In this document: positions 1-8,385 of the stretch, one piece after another | Position numbering within the stretch: position 1 is the first letter of the stretch | Layout of the letters: the number at the start of each line of letters is the position of its first letter | Assembly: GCF_004099695.1 (NCBI RefSeq) | Contig: NZ_SCHL01000001.1 | Coordinates: 62,001-126,000 of the forward strand | DNA from: Methanosarcina sp. MSH10X1 | GTDB lineage: Archaea; Halobacteriota; Methanosarcinia; Methanosarcinales; Methanosarcinaceae | DNA: 64,000 bases | Reading direction: 5' to 3' | The notes under the pieces: generated by a model | Databases searched by the model: none | What the model was told of the DNA's origin: nothing | The model's input: only the letters and a program-made list of their open reading frames with translations | Program-made: the position numbers and the translations under genes

Positions 1-20
1 ATGATTCAAAAAAAGCTTTA

Positions 21-269
21 TTATTCATAGTCAAAATTTGCCTCATTTTTGTTTTTAAGCTTCTCAAGCAAATTGGATGCTCTCTCTTTTGCAGCTTCTG
101 TATCTTTTGCATCTCTGGCAATGGTAATATCCAGAATGTCTCCTTCCCTGCTTCCTACAGGCAGTAAAAAAAGAGGGATATTAATTTTAATTGTTTCTTC
201 ATCCCTCACAAGCAAGACCGCAGTATCTTCTTCGATCCTGTCTAATGTAACTTTAAAATTCTCCGTTAT
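21..269 (-). CDS. DUF3006 domain protein, probable ATA start
   Basis: This small acidic protein of about 82 residues matches the DUF3006 pattern: an N-terminal LDRIEEDTAVLL strand followed by a short beta domain and a charged helical tail. DUF3006 proteins are commonly encoded beside ComEC-like metallo-beta-lactamase proteins, as here. Their function is unknown. The only usual start in frame is a TTG at 215, which would cut off the conserved LDRIEEDTAVLL segment. Reading upstream, the frame stays open to an ATA at 267-269 that overlaps the stop of the preceding gene as TAATA, the usual TAATG coupling with G replaced by A. A GGAG lies five bases before it. I prefer this ATA start, but this is inference. 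Confidence 0.65.
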   Translation of the reverse strand: MTENFKVTLDRIEEDTAVLLVRDEETIKINIPLFLLPVGSREGDILDITIARDAKDTEAAKERASNLLEKLKNKNEANFDYE

Positions 270-2218
270 TATCTCTCCAGCATGAAAACAAGTTCTCCAG
301 CATTATCATAAAGATACGCAATATCTCCATCATTGTTCCAGACATGCGCATTTTCCGATCTTCCCCAATACAGCGTATTTGCAGTGTTTGTGCCTTTTCC
401 ACTATAGAGAGTCACTGTATTCTTAGATTTTAAGGTATAAGAAGACGGGAAAGAATAGGTATGCTTTGCATCTTTGTCTTCAATTTTCCAACCTTTCAGA
501 TTTACTGATGTTGTTCCTTTATTTGTAATTTTAACATATTCTTGATTTGCTGTTTGATGAGGAGCACCGACATACAAATCACTGATATAAAGTGAGTTAG
601 ATTCACTGCTCGTAGTTATATCTGGTGTCTTTGAATCTGGTGCTGTAACTTGTGCCTTTGCCGGTTCAGATGTTGATGATTCTGTCGGTATTACTTCACT
701 TGTTTCTGTCAATGTTGGATTAGGACTTACAAATGGGGTATCAGATTTCTGAGTAGTTACAGTATAAGTAGACCCGTCCGTTGTGATCGTAACTGTGCCA
801 TCTAGGTCTGTTCTGTAAACTTTTGAGGCTGTCTGCAATCTCTCAAGAATCTCAGGATCAGGATGTCCGTAATCATTTTCTGCTCCAACTTCAATAATAC
901 CTACTTCAGGACTTACAGTTGAAATAAAGGTTTCACCACTTCCAGATTGGCTTCCATGATGTCCTACTTTAATAATGTCAGATTCTATGTCGTAGCCAGC
1001 TTTCATTATATTTTCTTCAGTCTCCAAACCTGCGTCGCCCATGAGCAGGAAAGAAGTATCCCCATAATTTACTTTGAGAACTACGGAGTTTTCATTCAGA
1101 TCATCTGAATATGTAGTTCCAGGGTTGAGAACTTCAATATCAACAGCAGGATCAAAGTCGATTGTCTGACCGACCTGAGCTATTTCAAAAGGAATGTCTT
1201 TCTGATCAATTATGGTCAGCATATCTTCATATGTCTGAGTTGTATGAGGATAACCACTGTCAATGAAATGATCAATTTGGAAGCCATTTATAATATCGCT
1301 CATACCACCAATATGATCTGCATGCGGATGGGTTGCAACTATATAATCCAGCGTGGAAATCCCCTGGTCTTGCATGTAGTCTGAAACAATTTCTCCCTGA
1401 TCACTTTCCCCTGCATCTATTAGCATGGTACTATTGTTACATTCTATCAGGATAGAGTCGCCCTGTCCAACATCAAGGAAATGTATGGTCAGGTTCTGGT
1501 CTGCTGGAGTACTGGCATTTTGAGCAGTTGTCTGTTCCAGAGTTACTTCGGAAGGGGTATCCCCATTAAACATATCGAGAATACCTTTAATAAAGTTACT
1601 CAGTGTATTCTCTTTTGGCTCATCAGTACTTGATATATTCACTTGCCCGGTTGTATCATTTACCTTTACACATGGATCAACAACTTGCGGGCTTGTCTCC
1701 ACACATTTAATATCTTTTGCTGGAGTTTCGCATACAACTACATCTGGAGCTTCTTCGCAGACTTCTTCTGCTGGAGTTTCACATACGACTTCTTCATCCT
1801 CTTCATCAATTACTTCTTCTTCATCAATTACTTCTTCATCCTCGCCTGTCTGATCATTTGTGTCGTCTGCAATTGTATCATCCGTAGTTTCATCCGTAGT
1901 TTCATCCGTAGTTTCATCCGTAGTTTCATCTACATCTTCAGTTTCATCTTCAGTTTCATCCGTAGTTTCATCCGTAGTTTCATCTACAGTTTCATCCGTA
2001 GTTTCATCTACAGTTTCATCCGTAGTTTCATCTACAGTTTCGTCTACAGTTGTACCATCTGTAGTATCATCTATGGAACTAGAACTGACAGGATTATCAT
2101 CAATAGTAGAATTACTGTCAATTGAGCCACCTGCAACTGCAGAACTTATACCAAAACCTGCCATCACTACGAGGAAGGTTACAACCAGAGCTATAAATCT
2201 ATTTTTTAATTTCCACAA
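269..2218 (-). CDS. Exported ComEC-like metallo-beta-lactamase protein with lamin-tail domain
   Basis: The 649-residue protein begins with a signal peptide (basic MWKLKNR, hydrophobic core, SSAVAGG). A long Asp/Glu/Thr repeat tract built on TDETVDET covers about residues 55-120, followed by a Cys-bearing acidic spacer. A ComEC/Rec2-type metallo-beta-lactamase domain (about 245-500) carries LDVGQGDS, HPHADHIGG, GDAG and VGHHGSQSGSG. The C-terminus (about 555-649) is a lamin-tail domain with YVKITNKG and LKGWKIED. It is probably a secreted or surface nuclease or phosphodiesterase; that activity is inferred from the family. The start is TTG (CAA at 2216-2218). The DUF3006 gene follows with overlap, suggesting an operon. 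The acidic spacer may keep the catalytic domain away from the envelope. Confidence 0.85.
   Translation of the reverse strand: MWKLKNRFIALVVTFLVVMAGFGISSAVAGGSIDSNSTIDDNPVSSSSIDDTTDGTTVDETVDETTDETVDETTDETVDETTDETTDETEDETEDVDETTDETTDETTDETTDDTIADDTNDQTGEDEEVIDEEEVIDEEDEEVVCETPAEEVCEEAPDVVVCETPAKDIKCVETSPQVVDPCVKVNDTTGQVNISSTDEPKENTLSNFIKGILDMFNGDTPSEVTLEQTTAQNASTPADQNLTIHFLDVGQGDSILIECNNSTMLIDAGESDQGEIVSDYMQDQGISTLDYIVATHPHADHIGGMSDIINGFQIDHFIDSGYPHTTQTYEDMLTIIDQKDIPFEIAQVGQTIDFDPAVDIEVLNPGTTYSDDLNENSVVLKVNYGDTSFLLMGDAGLETEENIMKAGYDIESDIIKVGHHGSQSGSGETFISTVSPEVGIIEVGAENDYGHPDPEILERLQTASKVYRTDLDGTVTITTDGSTYTVTTQKSDTPFVSPNPTLTETSEVIPTESSTSEPAKAQVTAPDSKTPDITTSSESNSLYISDLYVGAPHQTANQEYVKITNKGTTSVNLKGWKIEDKDAKHTYSFPSSYTLKSKNTVTLYSGKGTNTANTLYWGRSENAHVWNNDGDIAYLYDNAGELVFMLER
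275..278 (-). promoter_or_regulatory. Ribosome binding site of the DUF3006 gene
   Basis: GGAG lies inside the last codons of the upstream metallo-beta-lactamase gene, five bases before ATA at 267-269. No ATG, GTG or TTG is at a suitable distance, so this site supports the ATA start and translational coupling of the two genes. Confidence 0.45.
1878..2050. repeat. 12-bp coding tandem repeat (TDET/VDET tract)
   Basis: The plus strand shows a run of 12-base units of the type TTTCATCCGTAG, alternating with TTTCATCTACAG and TTTCATCTTCAG. It encodes the acidic TDET/VDET tract of the metallo-beta-lactamase protein on the minus strand. Neighbouring copies are nearly identical, so the tract is likely to vary in length by slippage in steps of four codons. 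Open frames on the plus strand here are by-products of the repeat. Confidence 0.9.
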
Positions 2219-2731
2219 AGTAGAACACCTACACCAATTAATTTTTTAATGCCTTATAGAAAAATCAAATGAAAGAGAGTAAACTTTCTATCTGATTTAT
2301 TGGTCTGACAATGGCATTAACGAGTGTTTAAGAATTAATTTTAAATATTCACATATAATACAATAGTTTATTATAAAAATGCTAAATCTTAATTATTAAT
2401 TGAAACGTTCGTTATTATATTTGTGACTTTCTGCAGATAAGTCCTTGGGATATTATTGGTTTCGATTTTAAAAATTATAATTTTCTATAAAAATTGAAGT
2501 AAAATAATCATATATATTGGCAGATATAGAGAAACGTAAGGAGGGGAGAGAGTGTCTCTCCCTAGGTTGAGGATAGAAAGGTTCAAACAATAAAATCTGC
2601 CCGCCGTCTTAGACATTGAACTCTAAGTTCTGTCAGGGAAGTTTAAATTTTATTGAAAAATGAAAATTAGTATGGAACAAGCCGCCAGTTATATTTTCAC
2701 AGTACTGCTATTTTTTGGCATACACCCAAAC
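2219..2731. other. AT-rich intergenic region
   Basis: No convincing gene is visible. The part next to 2219 should hold the promoter of the metallo-beta-lactamase gene. Several AT-rich TATA-like stretches exist, but none can be chosen with confidence. Confidence 0.5.
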
Positions 2732-3025
2732 CTATAATATTACCTTATAACATAAATCATCATGAAAAGTCTGAGAGAGTGCATTAGAGAGAATAATCAC
2801 GGCAATATAAAAGGGAGAAAGCCCTTTTTCAGCCAGGAAAGGTGCAAAGGCTACAAGCGCAAGCGCAAAATTATTGTTATGTATCCCGGGCAGGAGCCCG
2901 GAAATTATACCAAGCACGTAACCTCCCAAAACTGATAAAAAAAGTAAGAGTAAAGAGATGTCTTCCGTTGCACCACCACCCTGGGCTTGATCTAAAACTT
3001 TAGAGCCTATACCAAATAGATACAA
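2732..3025 (-). pseudogene. Truncated TctA/DUF112-type membrane permease
   Basis: The 97-residue frame contains a hydrophobic segment followed by SGLLPGIHNNNFAL and then SNALSQTFHD. This closely resembles the first conserved block of the TctA-like (tripartite tricarboxylate transporter/DUF112) permeases, where a GLLPGIHxN motif is followed by a THTFxD motif. Full-length members have roughly 400 or more residues and many membrane segments. This copy stops soon after the second motif and has an unrelated N-terminus, so it is best read as a degraded fragment. No partner transporter gene is nearby, and the flanks hold repeats typical of a decayed region. Confidence 0.6.
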
Positions 3026-3140
3026 TTATTTCTATTTATAGATATTTTAGATCTGGCGTAAAAGTGAATATCTTTAATCAGGAAAAAAGTAGTATACCAT
3101 AAAATTGTGCGCCAGTATAAACCTGCATATTTTATTGTAA

Positions 3141-3347
3141 ATTTTGTATTATAAAGAAGGAGAAAATTTGGCTTTGTAGAAAACCTATCTAAATCAGCCT
3201 CAGGAGGCTAAAAATAAATAAACAAAAACATATCAGGCTACTAAGTTTAAATTTTTTAATACTCGCAATCTCATGGGATTTCTACAGAGCCGAAAATTTT
3301 ATATTATAAAGAAGGAGAAAATTTTATATTACAAAGAAGGAGAAATT
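3141..3347. repeat. Repeat-bounded element: three direct repeats and an inverted pair
   Basis: A 27-28 base unit (ATTTTATATTATAAAGAAGG followed by AGAAAATT) occurs at 3141-3168, 3296-3323 and 3321-3347. In addition, 3166-3183 (AATTTGGCTTTGTAGAAA) is an imperfect inverted copy of 3279-3298 (TTTCTACAGAGCCGAAAATT). The inverted pair encloses about 95 bases with no coding potential. This layout could be a small non-autonomous transposable element or an IS scar. No transposase is present. Confidence 0.55.
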
Positions 3348-3698
3348 AAGACAGAAAAATTAAGTCAAACGGTCTGGTCAGGAAAGTCCAGTCAAAAAAT
3401 TAAGTTGAACTGAATAATGGAAAGAAATATAACTCCAGTTGTTGGTGATTCATATTATAAATAGTTTCTGCCTGGAATCAGATAGTTTTTAAGAAAATTG
3501 GCTATAAAGGACAAATATCGTCTGACTTGACGATAAGCCTCTTAAAATTTTGCGTGTCCTTTATTACATCAAAGTAAAAAAAAAATCATTTCCACTTATG
3601 TTTTATATGTGACCTGTATTCTATATCATGCAGTTCTAAATGCTAATATTGAATGGGGTTCATGAGTAGCATTTAGCAAAAACGTAGAGCAAGGGACA

Positions 3699-3844
3699 CG
3701 AGGTTCGCCATTCCTCAACCCTGCCCTTCATAAATCCGAAACCCCGCCGAGTAAAATTAAGACTTCGAGGTTTTTTGCCATTCCTCAAGTCTGTTTCGGG
3801 AGAGGTTTCAAAAAGGGAACGGAGACGAGGTTCGCCATTCCTCA
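3699..3844. repeat. Three direct repeats of CGAGGTTCGCCATTCCTCA
   Basis: The 19-base sequence occurs exactly at 3699-3717 and 3826-3844 and in a variant form (CGAGGTTTTTTGCCATTCCTCA) at 3766-3787, a period of about 60-67 bases. An 86-codon open frame on the minus strand spans the array, giving RNGEPRLRSL-like repeats, but it resembles no family I know and I do not call it as a gene. Spacing and copy number are too low for a CRISPR array. Confidence 0.65.
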
Positions 3845-4086
3845 CTCCGGATTCCCGGAATATCAGAAGCAAAAGAGAAGTGAGAGGCAAATCCCTCTCT
3901 AAAGCTATTTTACCTCTCACTTCGAATTTCTTCCAAACTCTCTTCTAAACTCCCTTCTAAAGTTTCTTTTAAAATCCCTTCTAAAATCGGTTAAATTTTT
4001 CCCCGGCTGCAGCTCCTCCCTTAATACTGGGCCTTCTTGAGCCTGTTTTTTGTTTCCAGCCAATCTTCTCTTATAAGGGTTGTTTC

Positions 4087-4458
4087 TCAGCCACTCCCTC
4101 TTCCGGGAAGTTCTTCTTTTTTGTCACTACCCCGGTCAGGAGGCTGTTCTTCATCAGTTTCCTTTAACTTTCCTGACCTTCCATTACTTCCCCTATCAGG
4201 CTGTTCCTCTTCGACCTCTTCCGAATGCTCCTGCTTTCCATCACTCCCTCTCCGGGGCTGCTCGTGTTCAACCTCCCCCGATTGCGTCCGTTTTCCGTTA
4301 CTTCCTCTTCGAGGTCGTTCCTGTTTTCTGTCACTTCCCCTTTCAGGCTGATCATGGCTCATGTAGTGCCTCTTTCTCGATGTTTTAGTCTTTATTTTCT
4401 TCGATTCAATTTTCCGTTTCTCTTCCGTGGTTTGTTTTTCCCACACCTTACTTTTCAT
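4087..4458 (-). CDS. Small charged repeat protein (EQPxRGSDxK repeats)
   Basis: A 123-residue, highly charged frame with no hydrophobic core. After a Lys-rich N-terminus (MKSKVWEKQTTEEKRK) come about five to six degenerate repeats of the pattern QPxRGSDxKxE separated by Glu-rich linkers. It starts at ATG 4458, only 18 bases downstream of the pirin stop, so it could share a transcript. No ribosome site is obvious. The repeat keeps more than one frame open on both strands, so open length is weak evidence. The minus frame is favoured because its period is regular and the product soluble. It is likely disordered if made. Function is unknown. Confidence 0.4.
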   Translation of the reverse strand: MKSKVWEKQTTEEKRKIESKKIKTKTSRKRHYMSHDQPERGSDRKQERPRRGSNGKRTQSGEVEHEQPRRGSDGKQEHSEEVEEEQPDRGSNGRSGKLKETDEEQPPDRGSDKKEELPGRGSG

Positions 4459-4476
4459 TATTTATTTTTATATTTT

Positions 4477-5184
4477 TTATATATTCTCACCATTTGCAGG
4501 CACGTCAATCAACAGGAATTCCGAAAAGGAAGCCGTTTCCAGGTGAATTGTTTCTTCATCAAGACGGGCCTGGTCGCCCTGTCCGAGCCTTTGCCCATTG
4601 ACAGAGAGTTCCCCAACCGAGACATATATGAAAACAAGCCTGCCCTCCTCCGTGTTAAAGTGAAGAGTTTTTCCTTTTTCGAGACTGGCGCGGTAAACGG
4701 TTGCATCCGCATTAATCTTCAGGGCATTTTCAAAACCCTGCCCTGAAGCCAGGGGGAACAGCCTGTTTTTCCAGCATGAAGGCTCGAATTTCTTTTTAGA
4801 ATATGCCGGCTCCAGCTTACTTCTGGACGGAGAAATCCAGATCTGGTATAAACGGAGGGGTTCCTTTCCCATGTTAAACTCCGAATGTTCAATACCCCTG
4901 CCTGTGGTGATACACTGTATGTCTTCTTTTCCCAGAACCTCCCTATTTCCTATATTATCTTCGTGAGTAATTTCTCCTTCGAGCACTATTGTTGTTATTT
5001 CCATTTCGGCATGCGGGTGAGATGAAAACCCCCTGCCTGGCTCGAGAATAAATTCATTAAAAGCGCGCAGACCCCCGAACTGGAGATTCTCAGGATCGTA
5101 GTAATCCGAATAGGAGAAAAGAAAATAGCTTTTTACCCAGCCTTTATCCCTGTAGTACCTTGTTTCTCCCGGAATAATTCTTAT
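4477..5184 (-). CDS. Pirin family protein, probable ATA start
   Basis: The protein of about 235 residues is a pirin-type bicupin. The N-terminal cupin shows KGWVKSYFLFSYSDYYDPEN, GGLRAFNEF, the metal-site string SSHPHAEMEIT, TGRGIEHSEFN and YQIWISP. The C-terminal cupin (KTLHFNTEEG, GELSVNGQRLGQGDQARL) is shorter. Bacterial and eukaryotic pirins bind iron and act as redox sensors or quercetinases; the role here is unknown. The frame stays open to ATG 5388, but the extra 68 residues do not resemble pirins. A strong AAGGAGGT at 5191-5198 is followed after six bases by ATA at 5182-5184, just where family members begin, so I take ATA as the start. The gene could alternatively be a start-lost copy. 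Confidence 0.75.
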   Translation of the reverse strand: MRIIPGETRYYRDKGWVKSYFLFSYSDYYDPENLQFGGLRAFNEFILEPGRGFSSHPHAEMEITTIVLEGEITHEDNIGNREVLGKEDIQCITTGRGIEHSEFNMGKEPLRLYQIWISPSRSKLEPAYSKKKFEPSCWKNRLFPLASGQGFENALKINADATVYRASLEKGKTLHFNTEEGRLVFIYVSVGELSVNGQRLGQGDQARLDEETIHLETASFSEFLLIDVPANGENI

Positions 5185-5190
5185 TGTAAA

Positions 5191-5198
5191 ACCTCCTT
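5191..5198 (-). promoter_or_regulatory. Strong ribosome binding site of the pirin gene
   Basis: AAGGAGGT on the minus strand, six bases before ATA (5182-5184). No ATG, GTG or TTG lies within 12 bases downstream. A TATA-like string (TATATAATATT) sits just upstream at about 5210-5220 and another near 5386-5394. Confidence 0.7.
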
Positions 5199-5526
5199 GC
5201 TGCTGCCCAAATATTATATAGTTAGTTGAATAATATGAAGATTTTACTGGCTCAAAAGGATAATACCCCTGGAAACAGAGATTCTGAACTACATTTATAG
5301 GGTCTGGAAGGGATAAACAGAAAATTAACAGAAAGTGAACAAAGAAACTATAAAAAACTGTTTTTCCGTAAAACACATAAAAAGCCATATATATGAACGG
5401 TCCCTTTCCTAAAAGAATTCTGGCACAGCAGAGTTAAAAGTAATTTAATCACTGCTTAACTAATATGGTGTATCAGGTTTAATTTTTCAATTGTTTTCAG
5501 ATAACTGGCAGAAAAAAAGGATTTAA

Positions 5527-6435
5527 ATGACAATCAAATGCAAAAAATGCAATAATGAAGCTATTATTTTTCAGAAGTATTCCGGGATGCACCTCTGCAA
5601 GAAGCATTTTGTAGAGGATGTCGAGAGGAAAATCAAACTGACAATCCGGAAAGAGTACAGTATCCGCAAAAATGAAGTGATAGCTGTCGCCCTGAGCGGA
5701 GGTAAAGACAGCTCGGTTGCCCTGTACATAATGCACAAAATCCTGGGTAACAGGCCTGACATCGAAATCGTTGCAATTTCAATTGATGAGGGAATACATG
5801 GATACCGCCCCCAGTCCCTCGAACTTGCAAAAAGTCTCACCGAGATGCTCGGGGTGCGGCATGTTATAAAATCTTTTAAGGATGTGCATGGGGTAACTAT
5901 GGACGAACTGGCAGCAATGGACCGGGAAAAAGGAACATGCAGCTACTGCGGCGTCCTCAGAAAAAATATACTCAATAAAACCGCGCTAGAAATCGGGGCA
6001 ACAAAACTCGTAACCGGGCATAACCTGGACGACGAAGCCCAGACAATCCTCCTCAACCACTTCCGCGGAGATATGGAGCGCATGGTCAGGCTTGCCCCGC
6101 CTGCAGCGGTTGAAGGTCTGGTCCTGCGGGCAAAACCCCTGAGGAATATCCCTGAAAAAGAAGTGGCACTCTACGCCCTTGTAAATTCCCTTCCTGTGGA
6201 CTTCAGCGAATGCCCTTATGCAGGGGAAGCCCTGCGAGGGGAGATAAGGGAGCTTTTGAATAATTTTGAGACAAAACATCCGGGAACCAAGTATTCCCTG
6301 CTGAGAGGTTTTGATAAGCTTGTAGGAGCCCTTGCAAAGGAAATGCCTCCTGCAAAGATCGAGAAATGCAGAATCTGCGGCGAGACCTGCACTGAAGACC
6401 TGTGCCAGGCGTGCAAATTGCTCGGTCGGACTTGA
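5527..6435 (+). CDS. ncsA: tRNA 2-thiolation protein NcsA/TtuA (TIGR00269 family)
   Basis: This 302-residue protein is a PP-loop ATPase with zinc fingers, of the archaeal NcsA/TtuA (Ncs6) family that thiolates tRNA uridine or ribothymidine using a ubiquitin-like sulfur carrier. An N-terminal zinc knuckle (CKKC at 5-8, then HLCKKH) precedes the ATP-binding PP-loop SGGKDSS at 57-63. The catalytic region shows CSYCGVLR and TGHNLDDEAQT. A C-terminal zinc ribbon (CRICGE, then CQAC) closes the protein. Length and domain order match the family. The start is ATG at 5527. It is transcribed away from the pirin gene. Whether the target is 2-thiouridine or 5-methyl-2-thiouridine cannot be told from sequence. 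Confidence 0.9.
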   Translation: MTIKCKKCNNEAIIFQKYSGMHLCKKHFVEDVERKIKLTIRKEYSIRKNEVIAVALSGGKDSSVALYIMHKILGNRPDIEIVAISIDEGIHGYRPQSLELAKSLTEMLGVRHVIKSFKDVHGVTMDELAAMDREKGTCSYCGVLRKNILNKTALEIGATKLVTGHNLDDEAQTILLNHFRGDMERMVRLAPPAAVEGLVLRAKPLRNIPEKEVALYALVNSLPVDFSECPYAGEALRGEIRELLNNFETKHPGTKYSLLRGFDKLVGALAKEMPPAKIEKCRICGETCTEDLCQACKLLGRT

Positions 6436-6548
6436 GAGATAAAAATAAGCCAGAAGCAGGTAAAAACAAAGGAAAAAATCAGGGTAAAGATAAGAGAAAA
6501 AATAAAACAAAAAATGAAATAAAAAGTAACCTTTCAGAAACCGGCTTC

Positions 6549-7454
6549 TCAGAAACTATCCGGATCGGAGAGCAGATCTGAAGGGTTATAAAGCTTTCTT
6601 CCTTTCCGGGCCAGGTAGAGGCGTGTCCAGAGGACAGCCGTGAGAGGTTGCAAAACCGCAATCGGCACCAGCGATGTAACTGCTGCGACCAGAATGCTTC
6701 CCGAACCTGCAAATTCCGCGATAGAACTGTTGATTAGTGCCAGCCCTATAGTGATGATCCAGATAAGGAAAACATCCAGTTTATTTTTCATAAAAAAGCT
6801 GAAGCCTGCACTCAGTGCTTCAAGCGGTCCGAGTTCATCGATCACAAGGGCATATGAGCTCAGGGAAAGTACAAGATTTACTATTACTATGTACACTGCC
6901 CAGAGAATGAATCCTATAACCAGCGCGGTCATGCCGTGTAGCGACGTTTCCGGGTTTTCGACCAGTGCGCTCAGGTTCCCTACTGCAAGGGCTCCGGGTA
7001 CCAGAAATATGATTCCTACAAGCAGGATAAGGGCAATCAGCAGGACTGTAAGGAATAGCTTGAAGATGTTTTTCGAACCCGAAACCAGCATGTCCGAAAG
7101 CCTTGCATCTCCTGTCTCGGAGGCTTTCTTTGCCATCCCTATTGCTCCTGCCGTGAAAAAGGACTGTACGAATGCCGCAAACAGGAAAACCCCGAGCAGA
7201 AGAAACACAGACAAGCCGAGATTTTTGGAAAATCCTTCCCACATCAGGGCAAAAATTTCCTCGTCTGAAAGGGTAGCAGGATCTATAATAGTCCCACTGC
7301 TTGAAGTAAAGAGCAGCAAGCCCATCAGCGCAAAGAAAAGGAAGTAAAGAATCAGGTTAATAAGAAAATTAAGGACATACGGAATACCGATATTTAAATT
7401 CCTGACCCAGCTTTTGAATCCTCTATTAATTATTGTTCCAAACTCTTCATGCAT
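6549..7454 (-). CDS. Multi-pass membrane protein (DUF7847-like)
   Basis: A 301-residue integral membrane protein with about six hydrophobic segments and a short soluble N-terminus (MHEEFGTIINRGFKSW). It resembles the archaeal family often annotated as DUF7847 or glycerophosphodiesterase membrane-domain-like, with the amphipathic GFKSWVRNLNIGIPYVLNF opening and a later SAGFSFFMKNK repeat of the same kind. Function is not known. The frame extends to 7493, but ATG at 7454 is preceded by GGAAGGT and gives the better start. It lies tail-to-tail with ncsA and has no obvious operon partner. Confidence 0.7.
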   Translation of the reverse strand: MHEEFGTIINRGFKSWVRNLNIGIPYVLNFLINLILYFLFFALMGLLLFTSSSGTIIDPATLSDEEIFALMWEGFSKNLGLSVFLLLGVFLFAAFVQSFFTAGAIGMAKKASETGDARLSDMLVSGSKNIFKLFLTVLLIALILLVGIIFLVPGALAVGNLSALVENPETSLHGMTALVIGFILWAVYIVIVNLVLSLSSYALVIDELGPLEALSAGFSFFMKNKLDVFLIWIITIGLALINSSIAEFAGSGSILVAAVTSLVPIAVLQPLTAVLWTRLYLARKGRKLYNPSDLLSDPDSF

Positions 7455-7793
7455 GTGCAGTGACCTTCCAATATAAAGGCAGTGCTCCTGCATCCCCTTT
7501 GCGACCAGATTCTAACAGATTGCAAAAGTATAGCTGGTATGCAGGGTCACAGATACCATTTTTGAATACATATACCGGAGGATAAATATAAAATCTCTTG
7601 TTTTCGCACGAAGAAATCTTCAGTGAATACCAGATGAGTATCGGAAATTACCGGATGAATACCGGAGTTGAAAGGAAAGCAATCAGTAAACATATAGAAG
7701 TCGAATAGTAGATACGAAGAGGGCGTACGGCAGACATATAAAAGGCAGATATAGATAGAAAGCGAATACATACGTAAGGCGAACACAGGTGAG

Positions 7794-8321
7794 ATGAATA
7801 CAGGTGATGACGTGAAAAAGCCGGATAATTACAAATATTCTCAGGTTCCCGAAAACTCCGCTACCGGCGGCGATAAAGAAGAGGTTCTGGTTATAGGTCA
7901 CTGCCTGCTCAACCCCCTTGCAAGGGTGAAAGGCGTAAAACCAGCCCGGCCTATCGACACGCAGGGCGCAAACGTTATCCAGCTCCCCTGCCCCGAAGCC
8001 ATGTTTTTCGGCACGCGGCGCCGGGAAATCACTAAAGACCAGCTCGACCATCCTGCCTACAGGCGCTTTTGCCGGGAAATCTTTACCTATATTGCAGACC
8101 TGCTCGAAGACCTTTCAGCCAGGGGCGTAAATATAAAAATTGTCGGCGTCCCGAAAAGCCCCTCCTGCGGCGTGGAAATCACATCCGTCGGCGGAGAGCC
8201 GGGCAAGGTAAAAGAATTCCACCACAGGCATGAAGCGGGACCAGGGGTGTTTATGGAAGAGATTGTGAAGGAGCTTAAAAAGAGGAATGTAAAGTTTGAG
8301 ATAGAGGATGCGGGGAAATAA
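7794..8321 (+). CDS. TudS/DUF523-like protein
   Basis: The 175-residue protein has the cysteine layout of the DUF523/TudS group: GHCLLNP near residue 36, LPCPEAMFFG near 69, and PKSPSCGVE near 123. In TudS the three cysteines hold a 4Fe-4S cluster used in thiouracil desulfuration. Full DUF523 proteins share the same three motifs, so a cluster-binding sulfur-handling role is reasonable but unproven. The first 25 or so residues are hydrophilic and probably disordered. The ATG at 7794 follows ACAGGTGAG. It is convergent with mobA, about 64 bases apart. Confidence 0.6.
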   Translation: MNTGDDVKKPDNYKYSQVPENSATGGDKEEVLVIGHCLLNPLARVKGVKPARPIDTQGANVIQLPCPEAMFFGTRRREITKDQLDHPAYRRFCREIFTYIADLLEDLSARGVNIKIVGVPKSPSCGVEITSVGGEPGKVKEFHHRHEAGPGVFMEEIVKELKKRNVKFEIEDAGK

Positions 8322-8385
8322 AGAAACTATATATCAACATAAAGTAGAAGGATATAAACGACATAATTTTTAAAAATAAATATGA

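Noticed and set aside
1643-2125. Plus-strand open frames rich in Ser/Val or Ile/Arg/Ser
   Set aside because: They are reverse readings of the TDET repeat tract of the minus-strand metallo-beta-lactamase gene.
4037-4746. Plus-strand frames rich in Ser, Pro and Leu opposite the charged repeat protein and pirin end
   Set aside because: They mirror repeats or the pirin coding strand, lack a family match and ribosome site.
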